From the NCBI GenBank assembly GCA_943735955.1, contig OX030967.1, positions 248,001 through 312,000 of the forward strand: DNA of 64,000 nucleotides. Direction: 5' to 3'. Under the pieces are notes generated by a model. That model saw nothing but the letters and a program-made list of their open reading frames with translations, was not told the DNA's origin and made no database searches. The translations under genes and the position numbers were made by a program. The DNA is from Piscicola geometra. Taxonomy: Eukaryota; Annelida; Clitellata; Hirudinida; Piscicolidae. The first letter of the stretch is position 1; each line of letters starts with the position of its first letter. Below are positions 53,701 to 64,000 of the stretch, one piece after another.

Positions 53701-56700
53701 GAGGAGGAGGGGAGTGGTTGGAGTTACTAGTGTGTGAGGAGGAGGGAAGTGGTTGGAGCACTAGTGGGTGAAGAGGTGGGGAGTGGTAGGAGTCACTAGT
53801 GGGTGAGAAGGAGGGGAGTGGTTGGAGTCACTAGTGGGTGAGGAGGAGGGGAGTGGTTGGAGTCACTAGTGTGTGAGGAGGAGGGTGTGGTTGGAGTCAC
53901 TAGTGGGTGAAGAGGAGGGGAGTGGTTGGAGTCACTAGTGGATGAGGGTGAGGGGAGTGGTTGGAGTACTAGTGGGTGAAGAAGAGGGGAGTGGTTGGAG
54001 TCACTAGTGTGTGAAGAGGAGGGGAGTGGTTGGAGTCACTAGTGGGTGAGGGGGAGGGGAGTGGTTGGAGTCACTAGTGGGTGAGAAGGAGGGCAGTGGT
54101 TGGAGTCACTAGTGGGTGAGAAGGAGGAGAGTGGTTGGAGTCACTAGTGGGTGAGGAGGAGAGGAGTGGTTGGAGTCACTAGTGGGTGAGAAGGAGAGGA
54201 GTGGTTGGAGTCACTAGTGGGTGAGAAGGAGGGGAGTGGTTGGCATCACTAGTGGGTGAGGGAGAGGGGAGTGGTTGGAGTCACTAGTGGGTGAGAAGGA
54301 GGAGAGTGGTTGGAGAACTAGTGTGTGAAGAGAAGGGAAGTGGTTGGAGTACTAGTGGGTGAAGAGGAGGGGAATGGTTGGAGTCACTAGTGGGTGAGAA
54401 GGAGGGGAGTGGTTGGAGTCACTTGTGGGTGAGGAGAAGGGAAGTGGTTGGAGTCACTAGTGGGTGAGGAGGAGGAGAGTGGTTGGAGTCACTAGTGGGT
54501 GAGAAGGAGGGCAGGGGTTGGAGTACTAGTGGGTGAGAAGGAGGGGAGTGGTTGTAGTCACTAGTGGGTGAGGAGGAGGGGAGGGGTTGGAGTCACTAGT
54601 GGATGAGAAGAAGGGGAGTGGTTGGAGTCACTAGTGGGTGAGAAGGAGGGCAGGGGTTGGAGTCACTAGTGGGTGAGGAGGAGGGGAGTGGTTGGAGTCA
54701 CTAGTGGGTGAGGAGGAGGGGAGTGGTTGGAGTCACTAGTGGGTGAGGAGGAGGGAAGTGGTTGGAGCACTAGTGGGTGAAGAGGTGGGGAGTGGTAGGA
54801 GTCACTAGTGGGTGAGAAGGAGGGGAGTGGTTGGAGTCACTAGTGGGTGAGGAGGAGGGGAGTGGTTGGAGTCACTAGTGTGTGAGGAGGAGGCTGTGGT
54901 TGGAGTCACTAGTGGGTGAAGAAGAGGGGAGTGGTTGGAGTCACTAGTGTGTGAAGAGGAGGGGAGTGGTTGGAGTCACTAGTGGGTGAGGGGGAGGGGA
55001 GTGGTTGGAGTCACTAGTGGGTGAGAAGGAGGGCAGTGGTTGGAGTCACTAGTGGGTGAGAAGGAGGAGAGTGGTTGGAGTCACTAGTGGGTGAGAAGGA
55101 GAGGAGTGGTTGGAGTCACTGGTGGGTGAGAAGGAGGGGAGTGGTTGGCATTACTAGTGGGTGAGGGAGAGGGGAGTGGTTGGAGTCACCAGTGGGTGAG
55201 AAGGAGGGGAGTGGTTGGAGAACTAGTGTGTGAGGAGGAGGGAAGTGGTTGGAGTACTAGTGGGTGAAGAGGAGGGGAGTGGTTGGAGTCACTAGTGGGT
55301 GAGGAGAAGGGAAGTGGTTGGAGTCACTAGTGGGTGAGGAGGAGGGGAGTGGTTGGAGTCACTAGTGGGTGAGAAGGAGGGCAGGGGTTGGAGTACTAGT
55401 GGGTGAGAAGGAGGGGAGTGGTTGGAGTCACTAGTGGTGAGGAGGAGGGGAGGGGTTGGAGTCACTAGTGGATGAGAAGAAGGGGAGTGGTTGGAGTCAC
55501 TAGTGGGTGAGGAGGGGGGGAGTGGTTAGAGTCACTAGTGGGTGAAGAGAAGGGAAGTGGTTGGAGTCACTAGTGGGTGAGAAGGAGGGGAGTGGTTGGA
55601 GTCACTAGTGGGTGAGGAGGAGGGGAGTGGTTGGAGTCACTATTGGGTGAGGAGGAGGGGAGTGGTTGGAGTCAATAGTGGGTGAGAAGAAGGGGAGTGG
55701 TTGGAGTCACTAGTGGGTGAGGAGGAGGGGAGTGGTTGGAGTCACTAGTGTGTGAGGAGGAGGGTGTGGTTGGAGTCACTAGTGGGTGAAGAGGAGGGGA
55801 GTGGTTGGAGTCACTAGTGGATGAGGGGGAGGGGAGTGGTTGGAGTACTAGTGGGTGAAGAAGAGGGGAGTGGTTGGAGTCACTAGTGTGTGAAGAGGAG
55901 GGGAGTGGTTGGAGTCACTAGTGGGTGAGGGGGAGGGGAGTGGTTGGAGTCACTAGTGGGTGAGAAGGAGGGCAGTGGTTTGAGTCACTAGTGGGTGAGA
56001 AAGAGGGGAGTGGTTGGCATCACTAGTGGGTGAGGGAGAGGGGAGTGGTTGGAGTCACTAGTGGGTGAGAGGGAGGGGAGTGGTTGGAGTCACTAGTGGG
56101 TGAGAAGGAGGGCAGTGGTTGGAGTGACTAGTGGGTGAGAAGGAGGAGAGTGGTTGGAGTCACTAGTGTGTGAGGAGGAGGGGAGTGGTTGGAGTCACTA
56201 GTGGGTGAGGAGGAGGAGAGTGGTTGGAGTCACTAGTGGGTGAGGAGGAGAGGAGTGGTTGGAGTCACTAGTGGGTGAGAAGGAGGGGAGTGGTTGGCAT
56301 CACTAGTGGGTGAGGGAGAGGGGAGTGGTTGGAGTCACTAGTGGGTGAGAAGGAGGGGAGTGGTTGGAGAACTAGTGTGTGAGGAGGAGGGAAGTGGTTG
56401 GAGTACTAGTGGGTGAAGAGGAGGGGAGTGGTTGGAGTCACTAGTGGGTGAGGAGAAGGGAAGTGGTTGGAGTCACTAGTGGGTGAGGAGGAGGGGAGTG
56501 GTTGGAGTCACTAGTGGGTGAGGAGGGCAGGGGTTGGAGTCACTAGTGGGTGAGGAGGAGGAGAGTGGTTGGAGTCACTAATGGGTGAGGAGGAGGGGAG
56601 TGGTTGGAGTCACTAGTGGGTGAGGAGAAGGGAAGTGGTTGGAGTCACTAGTGGGTGAGGAGGAGGGGAGTGGTTGGAGTCACTAGTGGGTGAGAAGGAG

Positions 56701-59700
56701 GGGAGTGGTTGGAGTCACTAGTGGGTGAGGAAGAGGGGAGTGCTTGGAGTCACTAGTTGGTGAGAAGGAGGGGAGTGGTTGGAGAACTAGTGTGTGAGGA
56801 GGAGGGAAGTGGTTGGAGTACTAGTGGGTGAAGAGGAGGGAAGTGGTTGGAGTCACTAGTGGGTGAGAAGGAGGGGAGTGGTTGGAGTCACTAGTGGGTG
56901 AGGAGGAGGGGAGTGGTTGGAGTCACTAGTGGGTGAGGAGGAGGGGAATTGTTGGAGTCAATAGTGGGTGAGAAGAAGGGGAGTGGTTGGAGTCACTAGT
57001 GGGTGAGGAGGAGGGGAGTGGTTGGAGTTACTAGTGTGTGAGGAGGAGGGAAGTGGTTGGAGCACTAGTGGGTGAAGAGGTGGGGAGTGGTAGGAGTCAC
57101 TAGTGGGTGAGAAGGAGGGGAGTGTTTGGAGTCACTAGTGGGTGAGGAGGAGGGGAGTGGTTGGAGTCACTAGTGTGTGAGGAGGAGGGTGTGGTTGGAG
57201 TCACTAGTGGGTGAAGAGGAGGGGAGTGGTTGGAGTCACTAGTGTATGAGGGTGAGGGGAGTGGTTGGAGTACTAGTGGGTGAAGAAGAGGGGAGTGGTT
57301 GGAGTCACTAGTGTGTGAAGAGGAGGGGAGTGGTTGGAGTCACTAGTGGGTGAGGGGGAGGGGAGTGGTTGGAGTCACTAGTGGGTGAGAAGGAGGGCAG
57401 TGGTTGGAGTCACTAGTGGGTGAGAAGGAGGAGAGTGGTTGGAGTCACTAGTGGGTGAGGAGGAGAGGAGTGGTTGGAGTCACTAGTGGGTGAGAAGGAG
57501 AGGAGTGGTTGGAGTCACTAGTGGGTGAGAAGGAGGGGAGTGGTTGGCATCACTAGTGGGTGAGGGAGAGGGGAGTGGTTGGAGTCACTAGTGGGTGAGA
57601 AGGAGGAGAGTGGTTGGAGAACTAGTGTGTGAAGAGGAGGGAAGTGGTTGGAGTACTAGTGGGTGAAGAGGAGGGGAGTGGTTGGAGTCACTAGTGGGTG
57701 AGAAGGAGGGGAGTGGTTGGAGTCACTAGTGGGTGAGGAGAAGGGAAGTGGTTGGAGTCACTAGTGGGTGAGGAGGAGGAGAGTGGTTGGAGTCACTAGT
57801 GGGTGAGAAGGAGGGCAGGGGTTGGAGTACTAGTGGGTGAGAAGGAGGGGAGTGGTTGTAGTCACTAGTGGGTGAGGAGGAGGGGAGGGGTTGGAGTCAC
57901 TAGTGGATGAGAAGAAGGGGAGTGGTTGGAGTCACTAGTGGGTGAGAAGGAGGGCAGGGGTTGGAGTCACTAGTGGGTGAGGAGGAGGGGAGTGGTTGGA
58001 GGCACTAGTGGGTGAGGAGGAGGGGAGTGGTTGGAGTCACTAGTGGGTGAGGAGGAGGGGAGTGGTTGGAGTCACTAGAGGGTGAACAGGAGGGAAGTGG
58101 TTGGAGTCACTAGTGGGTGAGAAGGAGGGGAGTGGTTGGAGTCACTAGTGGGTGAGGAGGAGGGGAGTGGTTGGAGTCAATAGTGGGTGAGAAGAAGGGG
58201 AGTGGTTGGAGTCACTAGTGGGTGAGGAGGAGGGGAGTGGTTGGAGTCACTAGTGGGTGAGGGGGAGGGGAGTGGTTGGAGTTACTAGTGTGTGAGGAGG
58301 AGGGAAGTGGTTGGAGCACTAGTGGGTGAAGAGGTGGGGAGTGGTAGGAGTCACTAGTGGGTGAGAAGAAGGGGAGTGGTTGGAGTCACTAGTGGGTGAG
58401 GGAGAGGGGAGTGGTTGGAGTCACCAGTGGGTGAGAAGGAGGGGAGTGGTTGGAGAACTAGTGTGTGAGGAGGAGGGAAGTGGTTGGAGTACTAGTGGGT
58501 GAAGAGGAGGGGAGTGGTTGGAGTCACTAGTGGGTGAGGAGAAGGGAAGTGGTTGGAGTCACTAGTGGGTGAGGAGGAGGGGAGTGGTTGGAGTCACTAG
58601 TGGGTGAGAAGGAGGGCAGGGGTTGGAGTACTAGTGGGTGAGAAGGAGGGGAGTGGTTGGAGTCACTAGTGGTGAGGAGGAGGGGAGGGGTTGGAGTCAC
58701 TAGTGGATGAGAAGAAGGGGAGTGGTTGGAGTCACTAGTGGGTGAGGAGGGGGGGAGTGGTTAGAGTCACTAGTGGGTGAAGAGAAGGGAAGTGGTTGGA
58801 GTCACTAGTGGGTGAGAAGGAGGGGAGTGGTTGGAGTCACTAGTGGGTGAGGAGGAGGGGAGTGGTTGGAGTCACTATTGGGTGAGGAGGAGGGGAGTGG
58901 TTGGAGTCAATAGTGGGTGAGAAGAAGGGGAGTGGTTGGAGTCACTAGTGGGTGAGGAGGAGGGGAGTGGTTGGAGTCACTAGTGTGTGAGGAGGAGGGT
59001 GTGGTTGGAGTCACTAGTGGGTGAAGAGGAGGGGAGTGGTTGGAGTCACTAGTGGATGAGGGGGAGGGGAGTGGTTGGAGTACTAGTGGGTGAAGAAGAG
59101 GGGAGTGGTTGGAGTCACTAGTGTGTGAAGAGGAGGGGAGTGGTTGGAGTCACTAGTGGGTGAGGGGGAGGGGAGTGGTTGGAGTCACTAGTGGGTGAGA
59201 AGGAGGGCAGTGGTTTGAGTCACTAGTGGGTGAGAAAGAGGGGAGTGGTTGGCATCACTAGTGGGTGAGGGAGAGGGGAGTGGTTGGAGTCACTAGTGGG
59301 TGAGAGGGAGGGGAGTGGTTGGAGTCACTAGTGGGTGAGAAGGAGGGCAGTGGTTGGAGTGACTAGTGGGTGAGAAGGAGGAGAGTGGTTGGAGTCACTA
59401 GTGTGTGAGGAGGAGGGGAGTGGTTGGAGTCACTAGTGGGTGAGGAGGAGGAGAGTGGTTGGAGTCACTAGTGGGTGAGGAGGAGAGGAGTGGTTGGAGT
59501 CACTAGTGGGTGAGAAGGAGGGGAGTGGTTGGCATCACTAGTGGGTGAGGGAGAGGGGAGTGGTTGGAGTCACTAGTGGGTGAGAAGGAGGGGAGTGGTT
59601 GGAGAACTAGTGTGTGAGGAGGAGGGAAGTGGTTGGAGTACTAGTGGGTGAAGAGGAGGGGAGTGGTTGGAGTCACTAGTGGGTGAGGAGAAGGGAAGTG

Positions 59701-62700
59701 GTTGGAGTCACTAGTGGGTGAGGAGGAGGGGAGTGGTTGGAGTCACTAGTGGGTGAGGAGGGCAGGGGTTGGAGTCACTAGTGGGTGAGGAGGAGAGTGG
59801 TTGGAGTCACTAATGGGTGAGGAGGAGGGGAGTGGTTGGAGTCACTAGTGGGTGAGGAGAAGGGAAGTGGTTGGAGTCACTAGTGGGTGAGGAGGAGGGG
59901 AGTGGTTGGAGTCACTAGTGGGTGAGAAGGAGGGGAGTGGTTGGAGTCACTAGTGGGTGAGGAAGAGGGGAGTGCTTGGAGTCACTAGTTGGTGAGAAGG
60001 AGGGGAGTGGTTGGAGAACTAGTGTGTGAGGAGGAGGGAAGTGGTTGGAGTACTAGTGGGTGAAGAGGAGGGAAGTGGTTGGAGTCACTAGTGGGTGAGA
60101 AGGAGGGGAGTGGTTGGAGTCACTAGTGGGTGAGGAGGAGGGGAGTGGTTGGAGTCACTAGTGGGTGAGGAGGAGGGGAATTGTTGGAGTCAATAGTGGG
60201 TGAGAAGAAGGGGAGTGGTTGGAGTCACTAGTGGGTGAGGAGGAGGGGAGTGGTTGGAGTTACTAGTGTGTGAGGAGAAGGGAAGTGGTTGGAGCACTAG
60301 TGGGTGAAGAGGTGGGGAGTGGTAGGAGTCACTAGTGGGTGAGAAGGAGGGGAGTGGTTGGAGTCACTAGTGGGTGAGGAGGAGGGGAGTGGTTGGAGTC
60401 ACTAGTGTGTGAGGAGGAGGGTGTGGTTGGAGTCACTAGTGGGTGAAGAGGAGGGGAGTGGTTGGAGTCACTAGTGTATGAGGGTGAGGGGAGTGGTTGG
60501 AGTACTAGTGGGTGAAGAAGAGGGGAGTGGTTGGAGTCACTAGTGTGTGAAGAGGAGGGGAGTGGTTGGAGTCACTAGTGGGTGAGGGGGAGGGGAGTGG
60601 TTGGAGTCACTAGTGGGTGAGAAGGAGGGCAGTGGTTGGAGTCACTAGTGGGTGAGAAGGAGGAGAGTGGTTGGAGTCACTAGTGGGTGAGGAGGAGAGG
60701 AGTGGTTGGAGTCACTAGTGGGTGAGAAGGAGAGGAGTGGTTGGAGTCACTAGTGGGTGAGAAGGAGGGGAGTGGTTGGCATCACTAGTGGGTGAGGGAG
60801 AGGGGAGTGGTTGGAGTCACTAGTGGGTGAGAAGGAGGAGAGTGGTTGGAGAACTAGTGTGTGAAGAGGAGGGAAGTGGTTGGAGTACTAGTGGGTGAAG
60901 AGGAGGGGAGTGGTTGGAGTCACTAGTGGGTGAGAAGGAGGGGAGTGGTTGGAGTCACTAGTGGGTGAGGAGAAGGGAAGTGGTTGGAGTCACTAGTGGG
61001 TGAGGAGGAGGAGAGTGGTTGGAGTCACTAGTGGGTGAGAAGGAGGGCAGGGGTTGGAGTACTAGTGGGTGAGAAGGAGGGGAGTGGTTGTAGTCACTAG
61101 TGGGTGAGGAGGAGGGGAGGGGTTGGAGTCACTAGTGGATGAGAAGAAGGGGAGTGGTTGGAGTCACTAGTGGGTGAGAAGGAGGGCAGGGGTTGGAGTC
61201 ACTAGTGGGTGAGGAGGAGGGGAGTGGTTGGAGGCACTAGTGGGTGAGGAGGAGGGGAGTGGTTGGAGTCACTAGTGGGTGAGGAGGAGGGGAGTGGTTG
61301 GAGTCACTAGAGGGTGAACAGGAGGGAAGTGGTTGGAGTCACTAGTGGGTGAGAAGGAGGGGAGTGGTTGGAGTCACTAGTGGGTGAGGAGGAGGGGAGT
61401 GGTTGGAGTCAATAGTGGGTGAGAAGAAGGGGAGTGGTTGGAGTCACTAGTGGGTGAGGAGGAGGGGAGTGGTTGGAGTCACTAGTGGGTGAGGGGGAGG
61501 GGAGTGGTTGGAGTTACTAGTGTGTGAGGAGGAGGGAAGTGGTTGGAGCACTAGTGGGTGAAGAGGTGGGGAGTGGTAGGAGTCACTAGTGGGTGAGAAG
61601 AAGGGGAGTGGTTGGAGTCACTAGTGGGTGAGGAGGAGGGGAGTGGTTGGAGTCACTAGTGTGTGAGGAGGAAGGGAGTGGTTGGAGTCACTAGTGGGTG
61701 AGGGGGAGGGGAGTGGTTGGAGTTACTAGTGTGTGAGGAGGAGGGAAGTGGTTGGAGCACTAGTGGGTGAAGAGGTGGGGAGTGGTTGGAGTCAATAGTG
61801 GGTGAGAAGAAGGGGAGTGGTTGGAGTCACTAGTGGGTGAGGAGGAGGGGAGTGGTTGGAGTTACTAGTGTGTGAGGAGGAGGGAAGTGGTTGGAGCACT
61901 AGTGGGTGAAGAGGTGGGGAGTGGTAGGAGTCACTAGTGGGTGAGAAGGAGGGGAGTGGTTGGAGTCACTAGTGGGTGAGGAGGAGGGGAGTGGTTGGAG
62001 TCACTAGTGTGTGAGGAGGAGGGTGTGGTTGGAGTCACTAGTGGGTGAAGAGGAGGGGAGTGGTTGGAGTCACTAGTGTATGAGGGTGAGGGGAGTGGTT
62101 GGAGTACTAGTGGGTGAAGAAGAGGGGAGTGGTTGGAGTCACTAGTGGGTGAGAAGGAGGGGAGTGGTTGGAGTCACTAGTGGGTGAGGAGGAGGGGAGT
62201 GGTTGGAGTCACTAGTGGGTGAGGAGGAGGGGAGTGGTTGGAGTCAATAGTGGGTGAGAAGAAGGGGAGTGGTTGGAGTCACTAGTGGGTGAGGAGGAGG
62301 GGAGTGGTTGGAGTCACTAGTGTGTGAGGAGGAGGGTGTGGTTGGAGTCACTAGTGGGTGAAGAGGAGGGGAGTGGTTGGAGTCACTAGTGGATGAGGGG
62401 GAGGGGAGTGGTTGGAGTACTAGTGGGTGAAGAAGAGGGGAGTGGTTGGAGTCACTAGTGTGTGAAGAGAAGGGGAGTGGTTGGAGTCACTAGTGGGTAA
62501 GGGGGAGGGGAGTGGTTGGAGTCACTAGTGGGTGAGAAGGAGGGCAGTGGTTGGAGTCACTAGTGGGTGAGAAGGAGGGGAGTGGTTGGAGTCACTAGTG
62601 GGTGAGGAGGAGAGGAGTGGTTGGAGTCACTAGTGGGTGAGAAGGAGGAGAGTGGTTGGAGTCACTAGTGGGTGAGAAGGAGGGGAGTGGTTGGAGTCAC

Positions 62701-64000
62701 TAGTGGGTAAGGGGGAGGGGAGTGGTTGGAGTCACTAGTGGGTGAGAAGGAGGAGAGTGGTTGGAGTCACTAGTGGGTGAGGAGGAGGGGAGTGGTTGGA
62801 GTCACTAGTGGGTGAAGAGGAGGGAAGTGGTTGGAGTCACTAGTGGTTGAGAAGGAGGGGAGTGGTTGGAATCACTAGTGGGTGAGGAGGAGGGGAGTGG
62901 TTGGAGTCACTAGTGGGTGAGGAGGAGAGGAGTGGTTGGCATCACTAGTGGGTGAGGAGGAGGGGAGTGGTTGGAGTCACTAGTGGGTGAGAAGGAGGGG
63001 AGTGGTTGGAGTCACTAGTGGGTGAGGAGAAGGGGAGTGGTTGGAGTCACTAGTGGGTGAGGAGGAGGGGAGTGGTTGGAGTCACTAGTGGGTGAGGGGG
63101 AGGGGAGTGGTTGGAGTTACTAGTGTGTGAGGAGGAGGGAAGTGGTTGGAGCACTAGTGGGTGAAGAGGTGGGGAGTGGTAGGAGTCACTAGTGGGTGAG
63201 AAGGAGGGGAGTGGTTGGAGTCACTAGTGGGTGAGGAGGAGGGGAGTGGTTGGAGTCACTAGTGTGTGAGGAGGAAGGGAGTGGTTGGAGTCACTAGTGG
63301 GTGAGGGGGAGGGGAGTGGTTGGAGTTACTAGTGTGTGAGGAGGAGGGAAGTGGTTGGAGCACTAGTGGGTGAAGAGGTGGGGAGTGGTTGGAGTCAATA
63401 GTGGGTGAGAAGAAGGGGAGTGGTTGGAGTCACTAGTGGGTGAGGAGGAGGGGAGTGGTTGGAGTTACTAGTGTGTGAGGAGGAGGGAAGTGGTTGGAGC
63501 ACTAGTGGGTGAAGAGGTGGGGAGTGGTAGGAGTCACTAGTGGGTGAGAAGGAGGGGAGTGGTTGGAGTCACTAGTGGGTGAGGAGGAGGGGAGTGGTTG
63601 GAGTCACTAGTGTGTGAGGAGGAGGGTGTGGTTGGAGTCACTAGTGGGTGAAGAGGAGGGGAGTGGTTGGAGTCACTAGTGTATGAGGGTGAGGGGAGTG
63701 GTTGGAGTACTAGTGGGTGAAGAAGAGGGGAGTGGTTGGAGTCACTAGTGGGTGAGAAGGAGGGGAGTGGTTGGAGTCACTAGTGGGTGAGAAGGAGGGG
63801 AGTGGTTGGAGTCACTAGTGGGTGAGGAGGAGGGGAGTGGTTGGAGTCAATAGTGGGTGAGAAGAAGGGGAGTGGTTGGAGTCACTAGTGGGTGAGGAGG
63901 AGGGGAGTGGTTGGAGTCACTAGTGTGTGAGGAGGAGGGTGTGGTTGGAGTCACTAGTGGGTGAAGAGGAGGGGAGTGGTTGGAGTCACTAGTGGATGAG
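47745..64000. repeat. 35-bp minisatellite, more than 16 kb, with multi-kb higher-order repeats
   Basis: The unit is 35 bp and contains 'gagtggttggagtcactagt' plus 'gggtgaggaggaggg'. It has a CACTAGTG palindrome and stop codons in several frames, so unlike the other arrays it yields no long ORF. Rare variants mark larger units: 'agagggtgaacagg' at about 58078 and 61313 (3,235 bp apart), 'ggaattgttgg' at about 56945 and 60178 (3,233 bp), and 'gaggctgtgg' at about 52674 and 54894 (2,220 bp). The array starts about 10 bp from the acceptor of the OGA exon at 47737 and continues past the window, so it fills the upstream OGA intron. Confidence 0.95.

Noticed and set aside
41441..64000. Possible CRISPR arrays because of regular spacing
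   Set aside because: Adjacent units are nearly identical throughout with no unique spacers, in a eukaryotic spliced context and without cas genes.

Overview
The window is animal (metazoan) nuclear DNA, almost certainly from an invertebrate. It has spliced GT-AG genes with GC-rich exons, AT-rich intergenic and intronic DNA, LINE, hAT and piggyBac relics, and a very high load of tandem repeats. No open reading frame of ordinary size is a gene; most long ORFs are repeat arrays read through. The phylum cannot be fixed from the sequence.

Two real genes can be assembled by eye from small exons, by matching translations to remembered family sequences and checking splice phases. (1) Plus strand, left end: the last three coding exons of an IMP/IGF2BP-type RNA-binding protein (KH4 domain and C-terminus) at 5727-5828, 6658-6786 and 6909-6980. 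Its 5' part lies left of the window. (2) Minus strand, 47737 down to 13281: the 3' part of an O-GlcNAcase (OGA) gene. It covers the end of the GH84 catalytic domain, an acidic linker, the helical stalk and the pseudo-acetyltransferase domain to the stop codon. I place twelve exons (one tentative). Their phases join without conflict into 2,454 nt (817 codons plus stop) spread over 34.5 kb. The catalytic 5' exons lie right of the window, beyond a minisatellite of more than 16 kb. The two genes are convergent (tail to tail), with a decayed CR1/Rex-like LINE between them.

Layout: 1-3.0 kb AT-rich DNA with transposon relics; 3.0-5.7 kb 17-bp and 20-bp arrays in an IMP intron; 5.7-8.4 kb IMP exons and a TG/CAT-rich 3' region; 8.4-13.1 kb LINE relics; 13.2-47.7 kb OGA, whose introns are filled by arrays (about 20-bp, 19-bp, CCAT, 16-bp, CAT, GAG, 20-bp, GGAA, 14-bp and 31-bp units) and by nested hAT, piggyBac and LINE relics; 47.75-64 kb one 35-bp minisatellite with multi-kilobase higher-order structure.

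The most notable signals are an OGA gene whose exons are small islands in satellite-like DNA, with array edges often lying at splice sites; an array that repeats the exon's own 5' splice-site sequence about 48 times; a minisatellite apparently born inside a hAT transposase remnant, with an unexpanded relative still present 4.5 kb away; and transposon insertions with readable terminal repeats and target duplications. All family assignments come from recall of conserved motifs, not from a database search.
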